Shown piece by piece: positions 43,763 through 53,505 of a stretch of DNA of 64,000 nucleotides. The stretch is from assembly GCF_006716425.1 (NCBI RefSeq), contig NZ_VFOZ01000001.1, positions 2,542,001 through 2,606,000 of the forward strand, given 5' to 3'. The notes beneath the pieces are model-generated. The model did not search any database. It had not been told where the DNA came from and saw nothing but the letters and a program-made list of their open reading frames with translations. Both the position numbers and the translations under genes were made by a program. The stretch's first letter is position 1; each line of letters opens with the position of its first letter. The DNA is from Actinoallomurus bryophytorum. GTDB taxonomy: Bacteria > Actinomycetota > Actinomycetes > Streptosporangiales > Streptosporangiaceae.

Positions 43763-45538
43763 TCAGGGCGAGGGCAGCGCACGCCTGGGCGGGCGTTTGA
43801 GGCCCGGGATGCGCAGCCGGGGCCAGACGATGAACGCCTCGGCCTCCAGCGCCGCCAGCGCGATCCGCGGCGCGTCGTTGAGGCTCGGGTACACGAAGAA
43901 CCGTGGCTGCCAGACCGGCTGGAACTTGGCGTTGAACTTGTACAGCGACTCGATCTGGAACCAGCGCGACAGGAAGATCAGCAGCCCGCGCCAGGCCTTG
44001 AGCACCGGGCCGGCGCCGATCCGCTCGCCGCGTGCCAGGGCGGCGCGGAAGACCGCGAAGTTGAGGGACATCCGTTTGACGCCGAGGTCGGGCGCCACCT
44101 TGATCGCCTCGACGATGAGGAAGTCGTTCAGTCCCGGTTGCGCCGAGCGGTCGCGGCGCATCAGGTCGAGGGAGAGCCCGTCGGTGCCCCAGGGGACGAA
44201 ATGCAGGATGGCGTGCAGCTCGCCGTCCTTGGTGGCGGTGGCGAACACGCACTCCTCGTCGCCCGGCTCGCCGACCCGGCCCAGGGCCATCGAGAAGCCG
44301 CGCTCGTTGTCGGTGCCGCGCCAGGTGCCGGCCCGCTCCCACAGCGCGCGAAGCTCCGCGGGCGCGTAGTCCTTCTCCCTGCGGATCTCGGCGACGTATC
44401 CCTGCCGCCCGACGCGGTTGACCATCTGCCGTACGTTGCGCATCGTGCGGCCGTCGAGGGAGAACTCCGCGGTGTCCACGATGGCCTCGTCGCCGAGCTC
44501 CAGCGCGGACAGTCCCGACTCGCGGCACCAGACCTCGGCGCCGAGCTCGCTGCAGCCCATGACGCCCGGGACCCAGGCGTGCCGCGCCGCCTCCTCCAGG
44601 AACGCCTCGATGGCGCCCGGCCACGCCTCCGGGTCGCCGATCGGGTCGCCGCCCGCCAGCATGACCCCGGACACCACCCGGTAGGTCACGCAGGCCTTTC
44701 CGGTGGGCGACCAGATCACGCTCTTGTCCCGGCGCAGAGAGAAATAGCCGAGGGAGTCACGTGCGCCCTGGCGGTCGAGCAGGTCGCGGATGCGCTGCTC
44801 GTCCTCGGCCGACAGTGACGGTGCGGGCTCTGCGGGCCGAAGGAACAGGAAGGCCGTCATGAGCCCGGTGAACAGGCCGAGCGACCCGAGGATCAGGCTG
44901 AACAGGTCGTTCTTTCGGTCGGAGACGAACGTGACGGGCCCGGTGGCACCCACGAGGCCCGCGACCACGTGCTCCAGCCGGTCGGGGAAGGGGTAGTTGT
45001 GGTCGAGGCCACCGGTGTTGAGGGCGATGAACAGCAGGCCGATCGCCACGCTGAACGCCGCGAGGAACGACCCCACCCAGAGCGCGCGCCAGCGGGTACG
45101 CGGGTCACCGGTCGCGTAGAACTCGGTACGGAAGTAGACCAGCGCCGCCAGCATCACGACCGCGACGACCGCGGAGATCGCGAAGTCCTTGATGATGTGG
45201 GAGAAGACCGTGAAGGCGAGCAGGACCACGACCGCGCGCCACGCGCGTCGCTTGCGGCGCCGCAGGCCGTGGGAGAGCAGCAGGAAGAGCATGCCCGCGA
45301 CCAGCGTCGCGGTGCGCGCGGCGTCGTTGACCGAGCCGGGCACGAACTCGTCGACGCGGACCATGCGGCGGTGCCATTCGGGCAGTAGGGCACCGACGAC
45401 GTCATGCAGTCCGACGAGGAAGGTCAGCCAGCCGGCGAGGGTCGGCACCCAACGTCTCTGGCGGCGGCGCTCCTGAACGGCATCGCGCCCCTCGTCCTCG
45501 GGACGCCCTGTCGCCTCACGCTTCGACTCCACCATCAC
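43763..45538 (-). CDS. Phosphatidylglycerol lysyltransferase-domain (MprF/LysX C-terminal type) membrane protein
   Basis: A 591-residue protein. Six or so membrane helices occupy residues about 30-245; the C-terminal half is the GNAT-like LPG_synthase_C (DUF2156) domain: DSLGYFSLRRDKSVIWSPTGKACVTYRVVSGVMLAGGDPIGD, RNVRQMVNRVGRQGY, GLSLDLMRRDRSAQPGLNDFLIVEAIK and SLNFAVFRAALARGE, ending with ESLYKFNAKFQPVWQPRFFVYP. Such proteins transfer an aminoacyl group from tRNA to phosphatidylglycerol, reducing surface negative charge and sensitivity to cationic peptides. There is no fused lysyl-tRNA synthetase, unlike mycobacterial LysX. It is inserted between folE and folP, which adjoin in many relatives. 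The start may be ATG 45538 or 45535. Confidence 0.87.
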   Translation of the reverse strand: MMVESKREATGRPEDEGRDAVQERRRQRRWVPTLAGWLTFLVGLHDVVGALLPEWHRRMVRVDEFVPGSVNDAARTATLVAGMLFLLLSHGLRRRKRRAWRAVVVLLAFTVFSHIIKDFAISAVVAVVMLAALVYFRTEFYATGDPRTRWRALWVGSFLAAFSVAIGLLFIALNTGGLDHNYPFPDRLEHVVAGLVGATGPVTFVSDRKNDLFSLILGSLGLFTGLMTAFLFLRPAEPAPSLSAEDEQRIRDLLDRQGARDSLGYFSLRRDKSVIWSPTGKACVTYRVVSGVMLAGGDPIGDPEAWPGAIEAFLEEAARHAWVPGVMGCSELGAEVWCRESGLSALELGDEAIVDTAEFSLDGRTMRNVRQMVNRVGRQGYVAEIRREKDYAPAELRALWERAGTWRGTDNERGFSMALGRVGEPGDEECVFATATKDGELHAILHFVPWGTDGLSLDLMRRDRSAQPGLNDFLIVEAIKVAPDLGVKRMSLNFAVFRAALARGERIGAGPVLKAWRGLLIFLSRWFQIESLYKFNAKFQPVWQPRFFVYPSLNDAPRIALAALEAEAFIVWPRLRIPGLKRPPRRALPSP

Positions 45539-45700
45539 GGCCCCACAGCGTAGTCAGCCGGGTTCGGCCGCACGCCTACATCCCCAATCATGCCACTTTG
45601 CCCTGTAAGGGAAGGGGTGGACGGCGGCCTGTCCCGTGTCACGGTAACACCGCGGACTCTTGATTCGACGTTGAGTCAGGGGCGTTGGTTCGCGGCCAGG

Positions 45701-46297
45701 TCAACGGCCGAGAATGAGGCTCATCGCCTCCGCACGCGTGCTCGGCTCGTCGCGGAAGTCGCCGCGTACGGCGGACGTCAGCGTCTTGGCGCCGGGCTTG
45801 CGTACCCCGCGCATGGTCATGCACAGATGCTCGGCCTCCACGACGACGATCACGCCGCGGGGCTGGAGCACGTCCACGAGGGCGTCGGCGATCTGAGACG
45901 TCATCCGCTCCTGCACCTGGGGGCGCCGGGCGTAGACGTCGACGAGCCGGGCCAGCTTGGACAGCCCGGTGATCTGACCCTTCGCGTTGGGGGTGTAGCC
46001 GACGTGCGCCACACCGTGAAACGGCACCAGGTGGTGCTCGCAGAGGCTGTAGACCTCGATGTCCTTGACGATCACCATCTCGTCGTGACCGGCGTCGAAC
46101 ACCGTGTTGAGGACGTCCTCGGGTCGCTGGCGCATCCCGGCGAGCTGCTCCGCGTACGCCCGCGCGACTCGCGCGGGCGTGTCAACAAGACCATCGCGGT
46201 CGGGGTCCTCCCCGACCGCGATGAGGATCTCACGGACCGCCTTCTCGACACGTGCCTGGTCGATCGGCGGTCCGTGCGACTCTGGAGCTGGGTTCAC
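45701..46297 (-). CDS. folE: GTP cyclohydrolase I
   Basis: A 198-residue GCH1 making dihydroneopterin triphosphate from GTP, the entry to folate synthesis. [32 protein letters not shown] (zinc ligands and catalytic residues), [55 protein letters not shown] are all intact. Its GTG start overlaps the ftsH stop (GTGA). Confidence 0.97.
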   Translation of the reverse strand: MNPAPESHGPPIDQARVEKAVREILIAVGEDPDRDGLVDTPARVARAYAEQLAGMRQRPEDVLNTVFDAGHDEMVIVKDIEVYSLCEHHLVPFHGVAHVGYTPNAKGQITGLSKLARLVDVYARRPQVQERMTSQIADALVDVLQPRGVIVVVEAEHLCMTMRGVRKPGAKTLTSAVRGDFRDEPSTRAEAMSLILGR

Positions 46298-48306
46298 GCC
46301 TTGCCTTCGCTGTCGTCCTGCTCCTCACGGTCCGCCGGATGCGACGCTCCACTGCTGCCGTTGCCCTGTGTCAGGTCCTTGACGTCCTTCGGTCCCATGA
46401 GCGCGAGCTCCTTGGGGGTCAGGACGGGCGGACGGTCGGAGGGCAGACGCTTGCCGTACCCGCTGTAGGACGGGTTGGCCGGCCGCTTCTCGATCGGGCG
46501 GAAGATGTCGATCACCTGGTTTTTGGACAAGGTCTCCTTGTCCATCAGGTGGAGCACCAGGTCGTCGAGGACGTCCCGGTATTCGACCAGGATCTCCCAC
46601 GCGATGTCATGGGCGGACTCGATCAGGCGCCGGACCTCGTCGTCGATCGCGGACGCGATCTCCTCGGAGTAGTCGCGGTTGTGCGACATGTCACGGCCCA
46701 GGAACGGCTCGCCGTTGCCCTCGCCGAACTTGCGGGCGCCGAGGCGCTCGCTCATGCCGTACTCGGTGACCATCTTCCGTGCGATCGCGGTGGCCTTCTC
46801 GATGTCGTTGGCCGCGCCGGTCGTGGGCTCGTGGAAGACCAGCTCCTCGGCGGTACGGCCGCCGAGCAGCATGGCGAGCTGGTCGAGCATCTCCGAACGG
46901 CTCGCCAGGAACTTGTCCTCCATCGGAAGAGTCATCGTGTAGCCCAGCGCCTGGCCACGGGACAAGATCGTGATCTTGTGCACGGGGTCGGCGTTCGGCA
47001 GTGCGTGCGCCACCAGGGCGTGGCCGCCCTCGTGGTACGCGATGGTCTTCTTCTCCCGGTCGGACATGACCCGGCTCTTGCGCTCCGGACCCGCCATGAC
47101 CCGGTCGATCGACTCCTCGAGGGTGTCCATGTCGATCTGCTTGCGGTCCATGCGCGCGGTCAGCAGAGCCGCCTCGTTGATGACGTTCGCCAGGTCGGCA
47201 CCGGTGAAGCCGGGCGTACGGCGCGCGATCGTGTCGAGCTCGACGTCGGGCGCGAACGGCTTGCCACGGCCGTGCACCCGGAGGATGCCCTTACGGCCCT
47301 CCAGGTCCGGCCGGTCGATGACGATCTGCCGGTCGAAACGGCCCGGACGCAGCAGCGCCGGGTCGAGGATGTCGGGCCGGTTGGTCGCGGCGATCAGGAT
47401 GACGCCGCCCTTGACGTCGAAGCCGTCCATCTCGACGAGCAGCTGGTTGAGCGTCTGCTCGCGCTCGTCGTGACCGCCGCCGAGACCGGCGCCACGGTGC
47501 CGGCCGACCGCGTCGATCTCGTCCACGAAGATGATCGAGGGAGCGTTGGCCTTCGCCTGCTCGAACAGGTCGCGCACCCGGGAGGCGCCGACACCGACGA
47601 ACATCTCGACGAAGTCCGAGCCGGAGATCGAGTAGAACGGCACGCCCGCTTCGCCGGCGACGGCGCGTGCGAGCAGCGTCTTACCGGTACCCGGCGAGCC
47701 GTACAGCAGCACGCCCTTGGGGATCTTCGCCCCGATTGCCTGGAACTTTGCAGGGTTTGCCAGGAACTCCTTGATCTCCTGCAACTCCTCGATGGCCTCG
47801 TCGGCCCCGGCCACGTCGGCGAATGTGGTCTTCGGTGTGTCCTTCGTGACCAGTTTGGCCTTGGACTTCCCGAAGTTCATCACCCGGGAGCCGCCGCCCT
47901 GCATCTGGTTCATGATGAACAAGAAGATCAGCACGACCACGACGATCGGCAGGAAGCTGAACAGCAGGCTCAAGAAGACGTTCTGCTTCGGCACCGACAC
48001 CGTGTAGCTCTTCAGCTGACCGGCGTTGGTCTTCTCCTGCAGCAGGTTGGCGAGATTGACGCCCTGGCCGTCGACCCACGACGCCTGCAGTTGTTTGCCG
48101 CTCTTGAGCTTGACCTCGATCCGCTGGTCCTTGTCAACAAGCTGGGCGGAGGTCACCTCGTTGTTCTGGATGGCCTGGACAACCCTCGAGGTGTCGGCCT
48201 TCTCGTACGAGCCGCCGGGATTGATCCCGTACATGACGAGGAGTACCAGCGCCCCGAAGGCCAGAATCCAGAGCAACGGCCCGCGAAAGTAGCGCTTCAG
48301 ATCCAT
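46294..48306 (-). CDS. ftsH: ATP-dependent zinc metalloprotease FtsH
   Basis: A 670-residue membrane AAA protease. Two membrane helices (about 9-27 and 109-131) flank an extracytoplasmic domain. The AAA module has Walker A GSPGTGKT (203-210), Walker [12 protein letters not shown], the pore motif [13 protein letters not shown], and sensor IAATNRPD. The protease has the zinc site HEGGH (425-429). A C-terminal tail of about 60 polar residues ends in DDSEGKA. It degrades misassembled membrane proteins and short-lived regulators. It lies downstream of hpt and upstream of folE, the actinobacterial order. Confidence 0.97.
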   Translation of the reverse strand: MDLKRYFRGPLLWILAFGALVLLVMYGINPGGSYEKADTSRVVQAIQNNEVTSAQLVDKDQRIEVKLKSGKQLQASWVDGQGVNLANLLQEKTNAGQLKSYTVSVPKQNVFLSLLFSFLPIVVVVLIFLFIMNQMQGGGSRVMNFGKSKAKLVTKDTPKTTFADVAGADEAIEELQEIKEFLANPAKFQAIGAKIPKGVLLYGSPGTGKTLLARAVAGEAGVPFYSISGSDFVEMFVGVGASRVRDLFEQAKANAPSIIFVDEIDAVGRHRGAGLGGGHDEREQTLNQLLVEMDGFDVKGGVILIAATNRPDILDPALLRPGRFDRQIVIDRPDLEGRKGILRVHGRGKPFAPDVELDTIARRTPGFTGADLANVINEAALLTARMDRKQIDMDTLEESIDRVMAGPERKSRVMSDREKKTIAYHEGGHALVAHALPNADPVHKITILSRGQALGYTMTLPMEDKFLASRSEMLDQLAMLLGGRTAEELVFHEPTTGAANDIEKATAIARKMVTEYGMSERLGARKFGEGNGEPFLGRDMSHNRDYSEEIASAIDDEVRRLIESAHDIAWEILVEYRDVLDDLVLHLMDKETLSKNQVIDIFRPIEKRPANPSYSGYGKRLPSDRPPVLTPKELALMGPKDVKDLTQGNGSSGASHPADREEQDDSEGKA

Positions 48307-48498
48307 TTATGCGGAACCCCGTGGTGGGGCCCCGTCCCTCCTGACCAGCGTCATCAGACCTCGTCGCGCGAACGCCCGCCGAGGCGGCCTTCCTGAGTGT
48401 GGCCCGCAAGGAGCCTGAGATAATGAAGGTACACCGGTGTCGCGGAAGACCGCAGCACGACGTCCGGCGCCCCACTTCGCAACTAGGAACGTACGAGG

Positions 48499-49071
48499 CT
48501 AAGCCTCTTGTTCCCCACTTCCACCGTAGACGTGCGGCGCAAGTGTGCCCACGAAGGGCAGATTCCGGTACCTCTCCGCGTAGTCGAGGCCGTACCCGAT
48601 CACGAACTCGTTCGGGATGTCGAAACCGACGTACTTGACCTTGACCTTGATCTTGGCCGCGTCGGGCTTGCGCAGCAGCGTGCAGACCTCGATCGACGCC
48701 GGTCCGCGTGACTCGAGGTTGCTCATCAGCCAGGAGAGCGTCAGGCCCGAGTCGACGATGTCCTCGACGATCAGGACGTGGCGGCCCATGATGTCGGCGT
48801 CCAGGTCCTTCATGATCCGCACGACGCCGGAGGACTTGGTCCCCGAGCCGTACGACGAGACGGCCATCCAGTCCATGGAGACCGGCGAGTGCAGAGCGCG
48901 GGCGAGGTCGGCCATGACCATGACCGCGCCCTTCAGGACGCCGACGAGCAGAAGCTCCCGGCCCGCGTAGTCCTCATCGACCTGAGCGGCGAGCTCCCGG
49001 ATCTTGGCCTGGAGCTCGACCTCTGGGATCAGTACCTTCTCGAGGTCCGCTCCCATGTCCGCTTCGTCCAC
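48499..49071 (-). CDS. hpt: Hypoxanthine phosphoribosyltransferase
   Basis: A 190-residue purine salvage enzyme. [63 protein letters not shown] (flexible loop), [18 protein letters not shown] (PRPP-binding motif) and [22 protein letters not shown] are all typical. GTG 49071 is chosen because AAGG lies seven bases upstream; ATG 49056 is the alternative. It follows tilS closely: its possible longer 5' end would overlap tilS. Confidence 0.95.
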   Translation of the reverse strand: MDEADMGADLEKVLIPEVELQAKIRELAAQVDEDYAGRELLLVGVLKGAVMVMADLARALHSPVSMDWMAVSSYGSGTKSSGVVRIMKDLDADIMGRHVLIVEDIVDSGLTLSWLMSNLESRGPASIEVCTLLRKPDAAKIKVKVKYVGFDIPNEFVIGYGLDYAERYRNLPFVGTLAPHVYGGSGEQEA

Positions 49072-49151
49072 CGAAAGCCCTTCCCGATCGCGCGGCCAGA
49101 TGCCCGTCTCTCCCTGCCCGTCCGAGGTGGTCAGGTCACCTTTGACGGGAA

Positions 49152-50153
49152 TCACCGGGTTTCGGACGGTCCGAAGAGCAGCTTTTCATACCTGCGCCGA
49201 ACACGTACGCGGCCGGGGAGGTCGACGTGGGACTGGCCGTGCCACCCGGTGACCAGCGCGTCCACCGCCTCGACGTGTACCGCGGCGAGCGTACCGGGAG
49301 GGCTGCCCGCGGCGATGGCAGTGCGATGAATCACACGCGTCCGCACCGCACGGGGCAGGCCGGTCAACGTGGACACATCCAGCGCGACGGTCCCATCCGC
49401 CTCGTCCGTACCCGCCTCGGCACGTACCCGCGCCGCCCAGTCGTCGAGGGCGTCCGCGTCGTCGCGGAGCATGCGCGCCGTACGAGCCAGGGCTGCGGCC
49501 ATGCCGGGGCCCAGGTCCTTCTCCAGGGCGGGCAGGACGTCGGCGCGAACCCGCGCCCGCGCGTACGCCGGGTCACGGTTGTGCGGGTCCTCCCAGGCGA
49601 CCAGGCCCATGGCGTGACAGGCACGGTGGGTGAGGTCCCGGCCGAGCTCCAGCAGCGGGCGGTGGTAGCGGCCCGTGACGGCGGGCATGCCCGCCAGCGA
49701 ACGGGCACCGGACCCGCGAGCGAGCCCCAGGAGCACGGTCTCGGCCTGGTCGTCCAGAGTGTGCCCCAGCAGTACGGCGGTGGCCCGGTGGCGCGTGGCG
49801 GCCTCGTCGAGGGCCGTGTACCGCGCCGTACGCGCCGCCGCCTCCATGCCGCCGTCCGTGCCCACGGTGACCGCGTGCGCCTCCGCGGGCGCCAGGCCCA
49901 GGTCGGCCATGACCGCCACGACGCCGGCGGCGCGCTCGGCGGAGCCCTCCTGGAGGCCGTGGTCGACCGTGACACCGCCCGCGCGGTGGCCGGATCTGGA
50001 CGCCTCGAAGGCCAGCGCCCCGGCGAGCGCGAGCGAGTCGGCGCCGCCGCTGCACGCGACGAGCACCAGATCGCCGACCTCGATCATGCCGAGGGTGCGG
50101 CGGACCGCCAGGCGTACCGCCGCCACCGCCGGATCAGGTCCCACGGCACCCAT
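49152..50153 (-). CDS. tilS: tRNA(Ile)-lysidine synthase
   Basis: A 333-residue TilS that converts the wobble cytidine of tRNA-Ile2 (CAU) to lysidine. The ATP PP-loop [39 protein letters not shown], and [23 protein letters not shown] segments are present. The C-terminal region is shorter than in E. coli, as usual in actinobacteria. Order tilS-hpt-ftsH is conserved across many bacteria. Confidence 0.95.
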   Translation of the reverse strand: MGAVGPDPAVAAVRLAVRRTLGMIEVGDLVLVACSGGADSLALAGALAFEASRSGHRAGGVTVDHGLQEGSAERAAGVVAVMADLGLAPAEAHAVTVGTDGGMEAAARTARYTALDEAATRHRATAVLLGHTLDDQAETVLLGLARGSGARSLAGMPAVTGRYHRPLLELGRDLTHRACHAMGLVAWEDPHNRDPAYARARVRADVLPALEKDLGPGMAAALARTARMLRDDADALDDWAARVRAEAGTDEADGTVALDVSTLTGLPRAVRTRVIHRTAIAAGSPPGTLAAVHVEAVDALVTGWHGQSHVDLPGRVRVRRRYEKLLFGPSETR

Positions 50154-50240
50154 TGTCGCGGCTCGTGGCGTGCGGCATCGGACGATGCCCCATCTCGGCC
50201 TGGCGGCGTCGTCGCGCGTGACGACGAGCGCCGGGCCGGA

Positions 50241-51359
50241 CTAGTCGGAGGTCTCGGTGGCCGGCAGCTCCGGCTTGCCGATGACCCTGCCCACCCACAG
50301 TCCCGGATCCTTGATCTCGGCATGGGTCGGCAGCGTGTTGGGTGAGGTCCAGACGCGGTTGAAGCCGTCCATGCCGACCCGCTGGATGACCTCGTTGACG
50401 AAGTGCGAGCCCTCCGCGTACTGCTTCATCTTCATCTCGAGGCCCAGCAGGCGCCGGAACGCCCGGTCGACCTGGGAGGCGCCCTCCCTGCGGTGCTGGA
50501 ACTTGGCGCGGATGTCGGCGACGCTCGGCACGACCTCGGGTCCGACCGCGTCCATGACGTAGTCGCCGTGGCCCTCGGCCAGCGTCATCACGGCCGTGAG
50601 GCGGTCGAGGATCTCGCGCTGTTCGGGGGTCTGCATCGCGTCGATGAGGTTGCCCTCGCCGCCGCGTACGGCGTCCGCGACCGCCTCGCCCACGCCGCGC
50701 AGGCGTTCGAGCAGCGCGCCGGGGTCGAGGTCGGAGGCGAGCAGGAACGCCGTCATCTGGTCCTGGACATAGGCGCGCAGCCATGAGACCGAGGCGAACT
50801 GGGCCCGGTGGGTCTCCTCGTGCAGGCACACCCACAGCCGGAAGTCATGGGAGTCGACCTTGAGCTCCTGCTCGGCGCCGACGATGTTGGGCGCGACGAG
50901 GGTCAGCCGCCCCGTCGGCGCGCGGCCGGTCGGGTCCGGCGGCAGGAACAGCTCGTACTGGCCGAGCACGCGGCTGGCCATGTACGCCAGGATCGCGCCG
51001 ACCTGCATGCCGGTCACCCGCGATCCCACGGCCTGGATCACCGCGCCGCCGGCGCCACCGCCGAGCAGCCCGCTGCCGCGGCGCGCCTGGAGTTGTTCCA
51101 TCAGGGGTTCGAGGACGACGCGGAAGCCGTCGACGTTCGCCTGGATCCAGCCGGGCCGGTCCACGACCTTGGCCGGGGACGCGTCGATGCCGCCGTCCAT
51201 GCCGGTGAAGTCACGGACGTGGCCCTGCGCCACTCCGGAAAGCTCGCGTAGCTCCGCGACGACCTGGCGCGCCTCGGTCGGGCTCACCTGCGGCCCTGGG
51301 CGGACAAGTCGGGTCCCCGTCTGAACGGCGACATTCCAGTCGATCATGGCAGTTGGCAT
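50241..51359 (-). CDS. Zincin-like metallopeptidase (actinobacterial F420-associated/DUF2342 family)
   Basis: A 372-residue protein of the actinobacterial zinc-dependent metalloprotease family found between dacB and tilS. The zinc site HEETHRAQF (HExxH) lies near residue 175 in LWVCLHEETHRAQFASV; the third ligand may be in TLAEGHGDYVMD. PNIVGAEQELKVDSHDFRLW and GLEMKMKQYAEGSHFVNEV are also typical. ATG 51359 follows GAGAGGG. No signal peptide is seen, so it is intracellular. Natural substrate unknown. Confidence 0.88.
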   Translation of the reverse strand: MPTAMIDWNVAVQTGTRLVRPGPQVSPTEARQVVAELRELSGVAQGHVRDFTGMDGGIDASPAKVVDRPGWIQANVDGFRVVLEPLMEQLQARRGSGLLGGGAGGAVIQAVGSRVTGMQVGAILAYMASRVLGQYELFLPPDPTGRAPTGRLTLVAPNIVGAEQELKVDSHDFRLWVCLHEETHRAQFASVSWLRAYVQDQMTAFLLASDLDPGALLERLRGVGEAVADAVRGGEGNLIDAMQTPEQREILDRLTAVMTLAEGHGDYVMDAVGPEVVPSVADIRAKFQHRREGASQVDRAFRRLLGLEMKMKQYAEGSHFVNEVIQRVGMDGFNRVWTSPNTLPTHAEIKDPGLWVGRVIGKPELPATETSD

Positions 51360-51472
51360 TACAACCCTCTCCGGCCGGGCCCTCCACCTAACGGTACGTC
51401 CCCGATCGCCTGGGGAGCATGCCTCACAGACTCCAACGCCTGTGGACACGCGATGAACTCCCGTTCACTCGA

Positions 51473-52867
51473 TCAACGGCAACCGCAGCCGGCGAGGGTG
51501 CCGGCGAGAGTGTCCAGCGAAGTGAGCACGGCGTCCACCCGGCTCGCCGGCACCTGGTTCGCCATGAAGGCGAAGGCCAGCAGTCGCCCGTCCGCGTCCT
51601 CGACGACTCCGGCAAGGGTGTTGACCCCGTCGAGGGTGCCCGTTTTCGCCCGTACGGTGCCCCTCCCGGCGGAGGCCGTACCCGTGTCGAACCGGTCGTC
51701 GAGCGTGCCGGAGAACCCGGCGATGGGCATGCCGGACAGCACGGTGCGCAGCTCGGGATGGGCGGGCGAAGCGGCCAGGGCGACCAGTTTGGCCAGCGCG
51801 GACGGTGTGATCCGGTTGTTGTGCGACAGCCCGCTGCCGTCGTACAGCTCGACGCCCCCGTTGATGCCGAGCCCGGCGAGCACCTCGCGCGTGGCCGCGG
51901 CACCGCCCGCGAACGTCGGCGGCCGGTGGAGTTTCATCGCCACCTGCCGGGCCATGGCTTCGGCGACGTCGTCGTCGCTGTGGGTGAGCAGCTGCTCGAC
52001 CAGCGCCGAGATCGGCGGCGACTGCACCGCGCCGAGCCGGTGGGCCCCCTTGGGCGCGGTCGCAGGCGACCCGGCATGCGCCGTCACGCCACGGCTGGTG
52101 AGCATCTGGGCGAATCTCTGCGCGGCGGCCGACGGCGGGTCCTGGACGCGGGGGGTGTACTGGGATCCCGGCACGATCCGGCCCGCGTCCAGCTCGAGCG
52201 CGCTCACCGGGGCCACGTCGCCTTCCGGGGAGAAGTAGAGCTGCTTCCAGCCGGGGGCCATCCGGCTGCCCTGGTACGCCGAGACGTCGTAGTCGACCCT
52301 CACCTGTGTCGTACCCGCGGCCTTCAGCGCCGCGGCCGTCTGTTTCGCCAGCTCGGCGAGTGATGCCGGCTTGGGGTAAGCGTTCTTCGGGCTGACCGTC
52401 GTCAGCGTGGGATCGCCGCCTCCGACCAGGACGACACCCCGGTTGCTCCGTACGACGCTGGTCGTGAGCCGGCGGTCCGAGCCCACCGAGGCGAGCACGG
52501 CCACCGCCGTGACGAGCTTGGTCGTCGAGGCGGGCACCGCCGGTTGTCCGGCGTTGCTGCTGAACAGGGACCGGCCGGTCATCGCGTCGATGACGACACC
52601 GCTGAGGTTCTGGCCGAGGCCGGCGCTCTGCATCGGACCGGCCAGCCGTGCCGCCAGCGAACCGGCCGACGGCAGCGGTGCGGTCGCGGCGGCCGGCGCC
52701 ATCGTGAGCGGACCGGCGGGAACGATCGCTCTGGCCGCCACGGTTGGCGGTCTGAGCGCGAGGGAACGATCCGGTGTGAGCTTCACCACTGCCAGGGCGG
52801 CGGTGACCAGGAAGACGTTCAGCAGCGCCAGTGTGATCATGGCCACGGCGCGCTCGGGCCTCCGCAC
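51473..52867 (-). CDS. dacB: D-alanyl-D-alanine carboxypeptidase/endopeptidase (PBP4, peptidase S13)
   Basis: A 464-residue low-molecular-mass penicillin-binding protein. An N-terminal hydrophobic segment (MITLALLNVFLVTAALAVV) acts as signal or anchor. The catalytic SxxK is in PASTTKLVTAVAVLA, the SxN is SHN in GSGLSHNNRITP, and KTG is in VRAKTGTLDGVNTLAG. RVDYDVSAYQGSRMAPGWK is the family segment between SxxK and SxN. GTG start. It trims or cleaves peptidoglycan cross-bridges. Diverges from ppa. Confidence 0.95.
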   Translation of the reverse strand: MRRPERAVAMITLALLNVFLVTAALAVVKLTPDRSLALRPPTVAARAIVPAGPLTMAPAAATAPLPSAGSLAARLAGPMQSAGLGQNLSGVVIDAMTGRSLFSSNAGQPAVPASTTKLVTAVAVLASVGSDRRLTTSVVRSNRGVVLVGGGDPTLTTVSPKNAYPKPASLAELAKQTAAALKAAGTTQVRVDYDVSAYQGSRMAPGWKQLYFSPEGDVAPVSALELDAGRIVPGSQYTPRVQDPPSAAAQRFAQMLTSRGVTAHAGSPATAPKGAHRLGAVQSPPISALVEQLLTHSDDDVAEAMARQVAMKLHRPPTFAGGAAATREVLAGLGINGGVELYDGSGLSHNNRITPSALAKLVALAASPAHPELRTVLSGMPIAGFSGTLDDRFDTGTASAGRGTVRAKTGTLDGVNTLAGVVEDADGRLLAFAFMANQVPASRVDAVLTSLDTLAGTLAGCGCR

Positions 52868-52973
52868 CTTAACGCCCCTCTCATCGCCGCAGCACTAGTG
52901 ACGTGCGACATTCTTGTACAGGCCAACATCCAACCAGAACCACCTCGGCCCGCCCCGGGGAGCGGAGGACATT

Positions 52974-53456
52974 GTGCAATTCGACGTCACTATCGAGATC
53001 CCTAAGGGACAGCGCAACAAGTACGAGATGGATCATGAAACCGGACGAATCAGACTTGACCGGATGTTGTTCACGTCGACCCAGTATCCGGCGGACTACG
53101 GCTTCATCGACAACACGCTGGGCGAGGACGGCGATCCGCTCGACGCTCTCGTGCTCCTCCAGGAGCCCACTTTCCCCGGTTGCCTGATCCGCTGCCGTAC
53201 GGTCGGCATGTTCCGGATGACGGACGAGGCCGGCGGTGACGACAAGGTTCTGTGCGTGCCGGCCACCGATCCCCGGATGGAACATCTGCGCGACATTCAC
53301 CACGTGCCGGAGTTCGACCGGTTGGAGATCCAGCATTTCTTCGAGGTCTACAAGGACCTCGAGCCCGGCAAGTCGGTCGAGGGTGCCAGCTGGGCGAACC
53401 GCAGTGACGCCGAGGCCGAGATCGAGCGGTCGTTCAAGCGAGCCGAGAAACACTGA
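52974..53456 (+). CDS. ppa: Inorganic pyrophosphatase (family I)
   Basis: A 160-residue soluble pyrophosphatase. [53 protein letters not shown] (metal-binding DxDPxD signature) and [17 protein letters not shown] are diagnostic. GTG 52974 follows GGAGGA by four bases. It pulls biosynthetic reactions by hydrolysing pyrophosphate. Divergence from dacB marks the end of the conserved locus, as in mycobacteria. Confidence 0.97.
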   Translation: MQFDVTIEIPKGQRNKYEMDHETGRIRLDRMLFTSTQYPADYGFIDNTLGEDGDPLDALVLLQEPTFPGCLIRCRTVGMFRMTDEAGGDDKVLCVPATDPRMEHLRDIHHVPEFDRLEIQHFFEVYKDLEPGKSVEGASWANRSDAEAEIERSFKRAEKH

Positions 53457-53505
53457 GGTCCGGTGCCCGGTCCGGCCGTCCCCTCGGTCCGGCCGGGCGA
53501 GCCAC

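Noticed and set aside
46252-48396. 714-residue plus-strand open frame
   Set aside because: It lies antisense to ftsH, whose AAA and HEGGH motifs are unmistakable.
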